64,000 bases of DNA from WLJO01 sp032117595 (GTDB lineage: Bacteria; Actinomycetota; Acidimicrobiia; Acidimicrobiales; Ilumatobacteraceae). The stretch is taken from assembly GCA_032117595.1 (NCBI GenBank), contig JAULYZ010000017.1, positions 62,001-126,000 on the forward strand, written 5' to 3'. The notes beneath the pieces were generated by a model. That model was not told where the DNA came from. It was given only the letters and a program-made list of their open reading frames with translations, and ran no database searches. The translations under genes were made by a program, and so were the position numbers. Below, piece by piece: positions 58,535 through 64,000 of the stretch. The first letter of the stretch is position 1; each line of letters starts with the position of its first letter.

Positions 58535-59251
58535 CTATTCGTGACCGGGTGGTAGACGCAACGAGTACCCGACACCGCGCACGGTGTGGATGAGCGGCGG
58601 GTCCTCCACGTCGATCTTGTGGCGCAGGTAGCTCACGTAGGTATCGAGGACGCTGGCGTTGCTCGTGAAGTTGATGTCCCACACCGCGTCGAGGATCTGC
58701 TCGCGGGTGAGGACCCGTCGTGCGTTGCTCGCCAGGTAGTGGAGCAGCCGGTACTCGGTGGGCGTGAGTTCGATGAACCGGTCGCCACGCCAGACATCGC
58801 GGGTGTCCTCGTCGATGACGAGGTCGCCGACGACGATGCGATGATCGCCCGGCGTTCCGCCGCCGGTTCGGCGAAGCACTGCTTTGACCCGCTCGATGAG
58901 TTCCTCGATCGAGAACGGCTTGGTGACATAGTCGTCGGCACCGAGGCGAAGACCCTCCACCTTGTCGGCGGTCGTGTCCTTGGCAGTGAGGAAGATGATG
59001 GGGATTCGCGTCGACTCACGCTCGTTCTGACGAAGGCGCTTGGCCACCTCGAGACCCCCGAGGTCGGGCATCATGACGTCGAGGATGATGAGGTCGGGCC
59101 GCCGTGCCTCCACCGCTGCGAGTGCAGCGCGGCCCGTACTCGCCCGCTCGACCTCGAAGCCGTTGAACCCGAGCCCCATGGCCAGGAGTTCGGTGATGTG
59201 TTCCTCGTCGTCGACCGCGAGCACGAGCGGTTTGGTGCGTGCCTGACTCAT
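58535..59251 (-). CDS. OmpR/PhoB-family response regulator
   Basis: 238 residues. Receiver domain with acidic pair VDDEE, phosphoacceptor Asp in LIILDVMMPD, Thr in IIFLTAKDT and Lys in YVTKPFS. The winged-helix domain has LTPTEYRLLHYLASNARRVLTREQIL and ends HTVRGVGYSLR. It is phosphorylated by the kinase encoded just upstream, whose stop overlaps its start (ATGA). Resembles the MprA/TcrA group of actinobacteria. Targets unknown; the upstream PepSY gene is a candidate. Confidence 0.92.
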   Translation of the reverse strand: MSQARTKPLVLAVDDEEHITELLAMGLGFNGFEVERASTGRAALAAVEARRPDLIILDVMMPDLGGLEVAKRLRQNERESTRIPIIFLTAKDTTADKVEGLRLGADDYVTKPFSIEELIERVKAVLRRTGGGTPGDHRIVVGDLVIDEDTRDVWRGDRFIELTPTEYRLLHYLASNARRVLTREQILDAVWDINFTSNASVLDTYVSYLRHKIDVEDPPLIHTVRGVGYSLRLPPGHE

Positions 59252-60672
59252 TCGGGTGCTCCAGTACCGGGTGTGATGTGGTTGAGGGGGAGAGTGATGC
59301 TGAACTCGGCCCCGCCGCCGGGTGCGTTGGCAACAGTGGCGGTGCCGCCGTGTTCGCGGGCGATGCTCTCCACGATGGAGAGCCCGAGCCCGGCACCGGT
59401 GCCCGTGCGGGACTCGTCCGCACGCCAGAACCGCTCGAACACATGCGTGAGCGCTTCCTCGGAGAGACCGGGGCCGTGATCGCGGACGGTGAGCCGTGCT
59501 CGGTCCGCCAGAGTCTCCACACGCAGGTCGATTGCGGTGCCGGTCGGCGTGTGTTTCACCGCGTTGGAGACAAGGTTCGTCACCGCCTGCCGGAGGTGAT
59601 CGGCGTTGCCGCGCACCACGACGGGCCCGGGAGTGTCGAGCGATACAGAGCGGGTCGAGTCGAGGGCGACGGCATCGCTGCAGGCATCTGCAGCAATGAC
59701 GGCGAGGTCCACCTCGGTCTGCTCCGTGGTACGCGTCTCGTCGAGTCTGGCGAGCAGGAGGAGGTCCTCGACGAGGGTCTTCATCCGCGCCGACTCCTCC
59801 TCGATGCGGCGCATGATGACGGAACGGTCGACGTGCTCACTCTCGCTCCCGATGCGGAAGAGTTCGGCAAAGCCCTGAATGGACGTCAGCGGCGTGCGCA
59901 GTTCGTGCGAGGCATCGGCGAGGAACTGGCGAAGACGGCGTTCGGTCTCGTCGCGAGCCCGAAACGCAGTCTCGATCTCGTCGAGCATCGAGTTGAGGGC
60001 AGTAGCGAGCTGGTCGACCTCGCTGCGGCCCGAGGCGCCCTCGACGCGTTGCGAGAGATCGCCGGCATTGATGGAGCGCGCAGTGCGCCCCATGTCCTCG
60101 AGCGGGCGGAGACCTCGCCGCAGCACGAACCATGACCCACCGACGAGCAGCGTGAGGATCACCAGCCCGACGATCAACTCGATGAGCAGGAGTTCGCGGA
60201 GGGATTCGTCGACGTCGTCGGTGGTGGTTGCGAGCACCACCTGGAACCCGGCGGCGCCACGGAGTGCCGGCTCGGCAGTAGCAACACGCCAGCGCCCCGA
60301 GCCCGTTGCTGCGCCGGTGGTGAAGGCGGTGCCGATCTCGAGTGGACCCTCGGGCAGCCTCGGTGTGTCGTCCACCTCGAGGCGGGCGAGGACTGCGCCC
60401 GATGGATCGCGGATTTCTGCGTACACGGTCTGGAGTGCGGGGAACGCAGCGACGTTGATGGTGTCGTTCCGGTCGTTGCGGCCGCGCCCTCGGTCGAGAC
60501 CAATAGCCGCCGCAAGTTGGCGGGAGACCACGGGGAGGGCTGACCGAAGACCGTCGTCGAGTCGCTGGTACTCGGCGTTGCTGTAGCGCGCGTAGGTGGC
60601 GTACCCGAATGCGGCCAGTCCCACCGTCACGAGGACGGCCAGTGCCGTGATCAATCTCGCCCGGAGTGTCAT
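59248..60672 (-). CDS. Sensor histidine kinase (HAMP, HisKA, HATPase)
   Basis: 474 residues. Two helices (about 8-28 and 160-183) enclose an extracytoplasmic sensor of some 130 residues. HAMP follows at RRGLRPLEDMGRTARSI. The phosphorylated His is in FLADASHELRTPLTSIQG. ATP-binding boxes are N (LVSNAVKHT), G1 (VRDHGPGLSEE) and G2 (GTGAGLGLSIV). Partner of the overlapping response regulator. The sensor has no family that I recognise. Confidence 0.93.
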   Translation of the reverse strand: MTLRARLITALAVLVTVGLAAFGYATYARYSNAEYQRLDDGLRSALPVVSRQLAAAIGLDRGRGRNDRNDTINVAAFPALQTVYAEIRDPSGAVLARLEVDDTPRLPEGPLEIGTAFTTGAATGSGRWRVATAEPALRGAAGFQVVLATTTDDVDESLRELLLIELIVGLVILTLLVGGSWFVLRRGLRPLEDMGRTARSINAGDLSQRVEGASGRSEVDQLATALNSMLDEIETAFRARDETERRLRQFLADASHELRTPLTSIQGFAELFRIGSESEHVDRSVIMRRIEEESARMKTLVEDLLLLARLDETRTTEQTEVDLAVIAADACSDAVALDSTRSVSLDTPGPVVVRGNADHLRQAVTNLVSNAVKHTPTGTAIDLRVETLADRARLTVRDHGPGLSEEALTHVFERFWRADESRTGTGAGLGLSIVESIAREHGGTATVANAPGGGAEFSITLPLNHITPGTGAPE

Positions 60673-60720
60673 GGTGTCCGCATCTGTCGGGTGTCTCTCG
60701 GTGACGTTAGGCCTCCACGC

Positions 60721-60754
60721 GTAACGGCCGCCGGAGTGGACCGGCGGCCGTTAC
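60721..60754 (-). terminator. Terminator hairpin after the PepSY gene
   Basis: A perfect 14-base-pair stem (arm GTAACGGCCGCCGG) with a six-base loop lies 45 bases after the stop of the PepSY gene and 48 bases before the kinase start. It would separate the PepSY transcript from the two-component operon, or attenuate read-through between them. Confidence 0.6.
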
Positions 60755-60799
60755 AGGTGTGGGGGTTGGTCGGGGGGTTCGTGGTCGGGTCGGCCGACC

Positions 60800-61429
60800 T
60801 CAGACCTCGGTGCTCGACGCGATCACCGTGTTCGAGCCGGTGGCGCCGTTGGTGCCCGAGGTGGCGCCGCTGGCCTGATCGGGTGCGCAGGGCCCGTGCC
60901 CGTGGCGTCCGCCGTGACGACCGCCGTGACGCCCGCCGTGACGGCCCTCGGGGCCGCCCTTGCCGCCGGGGCCCTTGCCCTCGACGACGTCGTTGACGGT
61001 GAAGTCGGCGTTGATGTTCACCCGGACGTGGGTGCCGTCGGCCTTGCGGACGTGGGCGTGGTACGGGGTCTCGTCGGCGTTGGTGTTCTCGGCCGACTTG
61101 CCCTCCACCCGGAGGACCTCACCGCCGGGGACGGCGGTCTTGGCGGCTGCGGTGACCTGCTCGGCGGTGACGCCGGTGAGCTCATCGTGGAGGGCGCCGT
61201 GGCGGCCACCCCTGCCTCCCATTCCGGGGGCCGGGCAGACCTTGGTGCTGCTGTCGCCCGGGACGGTCGAATCGGTGGTGGATCCGTCGGTAGCCACCGT
61301 GGAGTCCACCGTGATCTCCGAGGTGGGTCCGGTCTCGCCGGTGATGGCCGTGGCAGCGAGGGCGCTGCCTGCGGCGGCGGCGCCCATCAGCGCTGCCCCC
61401 ACCACCATCTGTCGCATCTTGATCTTCAT
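60800..61429 (-). CDS. Secreted PepSY-like protein with Gly-Arg-His repeats
   Basis: 209 residues. AAGGAG six bases before the ATG gives a strong start. A signal peptide (MKIKMRQM then an Ala-rich core ending ALA) is followed by a Ser/Thr linker. The PepSY-like domain (about residues 85-155) has GVTAEQVTAAAKTAVPGGEV, RVEGKSAENTN and YHAHVRKADGTHV. A low-complexity run of GGRH units (GGRHGGRHGGRHGHG) follows, suggesting metal binding. Encoded directly upstream of the two-component system, as PepSY proteins often are; perhaps target or co-sensor (inference). Confidence 0.75.
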   Translation of the reverse strand: MKIKMRQMVVGAALMGAAAAGSALAATAITGETGPTSEITVDSTVATDGSTTDSTVPGDSSTKVCPAPGMGGRGGRHGALHDELTGVTAEQVTAAAKTAVPGGEVLRVEGKSAENTNADETPYHAHVRKADGTHVRVNINADFTVNDVVEGKGPGGKGGPEGRHGGRHGGRHGGRHGHGPCAPDQASGATSGTNGATGSNTVIASSTEV

Positions 61430-61581
61430 GAGTTGCTCCTTGAGGGGTTCTCTTCTACCGGGTTTTCCCGGCGGGGTTGAACACATCGTGACGAAGCTGT
61501 CTGGGGGCTCCCGCCGCCGAGTCTGGGAGTTCTCTGGGAATCGGGGGATTCCCGGGGGAGGGCGACTCCTAGCCTGACCCC

Positions 61582-61989
61582 GTGACCATCCCCACCGACT
61601 CGCTCACCATCCTCGGCCGTACCGTCCGTCAGCCGGTCGAACACGTGGAGTGCTTCCCGGCGCCGGCCCATGTCTCCTCGGTGACGTTCACCAACGACGA
61701 GCTCAATTCGATGTGCCCGGTCACCGAGCAGCCCGACCTGTCGAGTGTCTCGATCGAGTACGTCCCCGATCGCTGGTGCGTCGAGTCCAAGTCGTTGAAG
61801 CTCTATCTCTGGGGCTTTCGCGACCGAGCGATCTTCGCGGAGGCACTCGCTGCCGAGATCGCGAGCGAGATCATGACCACCGCGCAGCCGAAGGCCGTTC
61901 GCGTGGTACTCACCCAGCGCCCACGCGGCGGTATCGAGGTGCGCGTCGTTGCAGAACGCTCACGCAACGGGTGGCAGCGTCAGCAGTAG
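61582..61989 (+). CDS. queF: NADPH-dependent 7-cyano-7-deazaguanine reductase (QueF, short type)
   Basis: 135 residues, GTG start, single-domain type I QueF. The catalytic Cys is in NSMCPVTEQPDLS and the substrate block is VESKSLKLYLWGFRDRAIF. It reduces preQ0 to preQ1 in queuosine synthesis. No other queuosine gene is in the window, so preQ0 must come from elsewhere in the genome or from uptake. Its last 30 bases overlap the convergent holB gene. Confidence 0.9.
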   Translation: MTIPTDSLTILGRTVRQPVEHVECFPAPAHVSSVTFTNDELNSMCPVTEQPDLSSVSIEYVPDRWCVESKSLKLYLWGFRDRAIFAEALAAEIASEIMTTAQPKAVRVVLTQRPRGGIEVRVVAERSRNGWQRQQ

Positions 61990-63084
61990 TGCCTGGAGCA
62001 GGAGTGCCTCGTTCGGGTTCCGGTCGAGGCGATCGATTGCCGTGACGATCCGAGAGACGGCGTCCTCGTCCGCAAGACCTCGCCGTCCGTGAACCCCGGC
62101 TCCACTGTGGCTGTCCGTGGAGGTTCCCGCAGACGTCACACCCTTCACCAAGTAGTCGCGGTACACGGCAGCAATCACTCCGAGTCCTGCACGCCATTCA
62201 TCGGTGCGGTGCTTGCGCAGTTCTCGCTTGTGCCGCGCATCGAGTTTCGCCTTGCCGGTGACCTTCTCATTGAACTGCTTCGCGCGGTCCTCGGCCTCGG
62301 CAAGTTCGTTCACATGCTGTTGCTTGAGCGGCTCGAGCGACTCCTCGATCATGCGCGTCAGCTCGTCGACCAACTGCATCACACGTGTTCCCGTGCCGTC
62401 GAGACGGCGCGGAACGGCGGCGAATGCCTCACGTCGGGCGAACAGAGCCGGGTCGTTGGCAAGCAGGCGGGCGCGGTCGAGGTCGCCGCCTGCAGCCGTT
62501 GCTGCTTCGGTTGCGATCGACTCGTCGAACCCGTCCTGACGAAGCAGGTCGACGATGAGTGATGCCGACAGCACGTGGAACGGGACACGGACACAGCGCG
62601 AAGCAATCGTGATGAGGTCGGGAACGAGTTGGTCGGCGAGGATGAGGAACACGGTGCCGCGCGGCGGTTCCTCCACGGTCTTGAGCAGGCGGGCTGCAGC
62701 ATCGGCGTGGAGCAGGTGGAACTCATCGAGGATGACGATCTTGCGGAAACCCTCCACCGGCGACATCGATGCGGTGTGGATGATCTCGTCGGCCTGGGGG
62801 CGCAGGATCGCAGCGCCCTCGCGTTCGATCTCGGTGGAGTCGGGGTGCTCTCCGCGCAGGGCCAACGTGCAGTTCCTGCAGGCCCCGCACCCACCGTCCG
62901 CACAGAGCAGCGCAGCGGCGAACGCACGTGCGGTGCGGCGCTTGCCGGTACCCGACGGGCCGAGGAAGAGGTAGGCGTGCACCGGCGATGGCACTGCGGC
63001 GCGCAGGAGCGACACTGCTTCTGACTGCCCGACAGAATCGGCCCAGATGTCGGCGTGACCGGGGGACACGTCGGCGGGGCTCAT
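61960..63084 (-). CDS. holB: DNA polymerase III subunit delta'
   Basis: 374 residues, clamp-loader AAA+ protein. Walker A-like loop GPSGTGKRRTARAF, zinc module CGACRNC with the preceding Cys in LLCADGGCG, the Walker B-like block KIVILDEFHLL and sensor 1 in TVFLILADQLVPD followed by SRCVRVPF. The C-terminal region includes a Lys/Glu-rich stretch (AEDRAKQFNEKVTGKAKL). Start overlaps the tmk stop (ATGA). It stimulates loading of the beta clamp at the replication fork. Confidence 0.92.
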   Translation of the reverse strand: MSPADVSPGHADIWADSVGQSEAVSLLRAAVPSPVHAYLFLGPSGTGKRRTARAFAAALLCADGGCGACRNCTLALRGEHPDSTEIEREGAAILRPQADEIIHTASMSPVEGFRKIVILDEFHLLHADAAARLLKTVEEPPRGTVFLILADQLVPDLITIASRCVRVPFHVLSASLIVDLLRQDGFDESIATEAATAAGGDLDRARLLANDPALFARREAFAAVPRRLDGTGTRVMQLVDELTRMIEESLEPLKQQHVNELAEAEDRAKQFNEKVTGKAKLDARHKRELRKHRTDEWRAGLGVIAAVYRDYLVKGVTSAGTSTDSHSGAGVHGRRGLADEDAVSRIVTAIDRLDRNPNEALLLQALLLTLPPVA

Positions 63085-63692
63085 ACGCCGAGACGCTCCC
63101 GCACCGTCGCACGAAGCCGCGCGAACACCGTGTCGGGGTCGGCGTTCCCGTCGACGACTGCCCACCGCTGGGGGTCGGCCGTCGCCATCTCGGCGAAGCC
63201 CTGCCGTACGCGATGGTGGAACTCGTTGGGCTCGAGCTCGAAGCGATCCTTGACGCGGGTGCTCATGCGTTCGTCGAGTGTCGTGGCTTCCACCTCGATG
63301 AGCACGGCGAGGTCGGGCCACCGGCCGTCGATGGCCCAGTCGTTGATGGCACGGAGTTCGTCGAGCGGGAGGCCGCGCCCGTAGCCCTGGTAGGCGAGGG
63401 TGGAGTACACGCTGCGGTCAGAGACAACGTGGCGCCCGGCCCCGACAGCGGGTGCGACGACCTCGGCCATCAACTGCGCGCGGTCGGCAGCGTTCAGGAG
63501 TGCCTCACTGCGGTGGCTGAGCTCGCGGTGTGCCGGGTCGAGCAGGATGCCGCGGATGAGCCCACCGATTCGGGTACCGCCCTGTTCGCGGGTGAGCACA
63601 GCGTCGAGGTCGGTGGCGAGACGGGCGGCCTGAGTGGACTTTCCGCATCCCTCGGATCCCTCGAGAGCGATGTAGCGGCCGATCGCACCCAT
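63081..63692 (-). CDS. tmk: Thymidylate kinase
   Basis: 203 residues. P-loop GSEGCGKSTQAARL, DR-type motif VSDRSVYSTLAYQGYGRGLP and the LID region around RVKDRFELEPNEFH. It phosphorylates dTMP to dTDP. I used the ATG before GAIGRYIALEGSEG; the frame continues upstream only as Arg-rich shadow of the topA tail. Order topA-tmk-holB is conserved in Streptomyces. A GC-rich imperfect hairpin lies in the 64-base gap to topA. Confidence 0.94.
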   Translation of the reverse strand: MGAIGRYIALEGSEGCGKSTQAARLATDLDAVLTREQGGTRIGGLIRGILLDPAHRELSHRSEALLNAADRAQLMAEVVAPAVGAGRHVVSDRSVYSTLAYQGYGRGLPLDELRAINDWAIDGRWPDLAVLIEVEATTLDERMSTRVKDRFELEPNEFHHRVRQGFAEMATADPQRWAVVDGNADPDTVFARLRATVRERLGV

Positions 63693-63756
63693 GGTTCCCC
63701 GAACGCTATCGGTCGCCCCGGCCGGCCTCGTGGCCCGGCATCGGGGCAGCGCCGCT

Positions 63757-64000
63757 CTAGGCGCCGGCCTTCTTCGCAGGCGCCTTCTTGGCTGGGGCTT
63801 TCTTGGCTGCGGCCTTCTTCGCTGCTGACTTCTTTGCCGGGGATTTCTTGGCTGCCGACTTCTTCGCGGGGGCCTTCTTCGCAGCCGTGTCCGGTGCCGC
63901 TGACTTCTTCGCAGGTGCCTTGCGGCCCGGCGCCTTGCGCGCACCGGGAGTATCGCCCTTGAGGGCGTTGGCCTCGCGCCGCGCCGCGAGCAACTCGTAG
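63757..64000 (-). CDS. topA: DNA topoisomerase I, lysine-rich C-terminal tail (partial)
   Basis: Only the last 80 or so codons are inside; the gene enters from the right edge. YELLAARREANAL at the edge is followed by an Ala/Lys/Pro tail built from pentapeptide-like units (APAKK, SAAKK, SPAKK). Such histone H1-like tails end actinobacterial TopA and increase DNA binding and processivity. The neighbouring order tmk-holB supports topA. Another histone-like protein cannot be excluded from the visible part. Confidence 0.7.
   Translation of the reverse strand, partial: YELLAARREANALKGDTPGARKAPGRKAPAKKSAAPDTAAKKAPAKKSAAKKSPAKKSAAKKAAAKKAPAKKAPAKKAGA

Noticed and set aside
63760..63960. Repeated GCCTTCTT-like units considered as a CRISPR or intergenic tandem repeat
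   Set aside because: The unit length varies with codons and translates into a regular Lys/Ala/Pro tail in the topA frame, so it is coding.

Overview
The window is a high-GC, gene-dense chromosomal segment of an aerobic actinobacterium, most plausibly a member of the class Acidimicrobiia (inference from gene content; no 16S rRNA is present). Supporting signs are the clpS-DUF2017 pair, a WhiB7-type regulator with an AT-hook, the rex-hemA-hemC-hemD order, the topA-tmk-holB order, a caa3-type oxidase with an actinobacterial subunit IV, and oligoribonuclease. A Mycobacterium- or Streptomyces-type origin is disfavoured because cytochrome b is split as in b6f complexes rather than being one long QcrB.

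Layout. 1-2240: end of a formate/nitrite-family transporter, a methyltransferase, a Glu-Asp-Phe tRNA cluster, DUF2017 and clpS. 2361-12124: heme O synthase and a caa3 cytochrome oxidase cluster. Before the true subunits II, I, III and IV it carries a second set: a subunit I homologue without any metal ligand, a subunit III-like protein and a subunit IV/cupredoxin-like chimera. 12101-17250: ABC transporter, serS, pdxH, a poly-gamma-glutamate hydrolase-like protein and CcdA. 17306-18292: whiB7 with a leader ORF, terminator and promoter that look like a ribosome-controlled attenuator. 18362-23035: membrane proteins, MBL hydrolase, orn, dut and SAM hydrolase. 23104-29074: rex and the early heme pathway (hemA, C, D, B, L).

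29713-52723 is a respiratory block: a menaquinone/geranylgeranyl reductase and a monoheme cytochrome c on the minus strand. Then, on the plus strand, about 20.5 kb runs without a real break. It encodes a b6-type cytochrome bc complex (two unknown membrane proteins, a 2x[4Fe-4S] protein, split cytochrome b, Rieske protein and diheme cytochrome c), followed by all fourteen complex I genes nuoA-N. A Rex-like operator lies upstream of this run and another upstream of rex, so heme supply and menaquinol oxidation may share NADH/NAD+ control.

52762-64000: MarR regulator and hydrolase, tRNA-Thr, kup, a duplicated NTF2-like lipoprotein, glutamate dehydrogenase, a two-component system with a His-rich PepSY protein, queF, holB, tmk and the lysine-rich C-terminus of topA.

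The strongest candidates for something undescribed are the ligand-less oxidase module, the ferredoxin-containing split-b bc complex, and the whiB7 attenuator in this lineage. An unusual 110-bp insertion between nuoD and nuoE is also worth checking.
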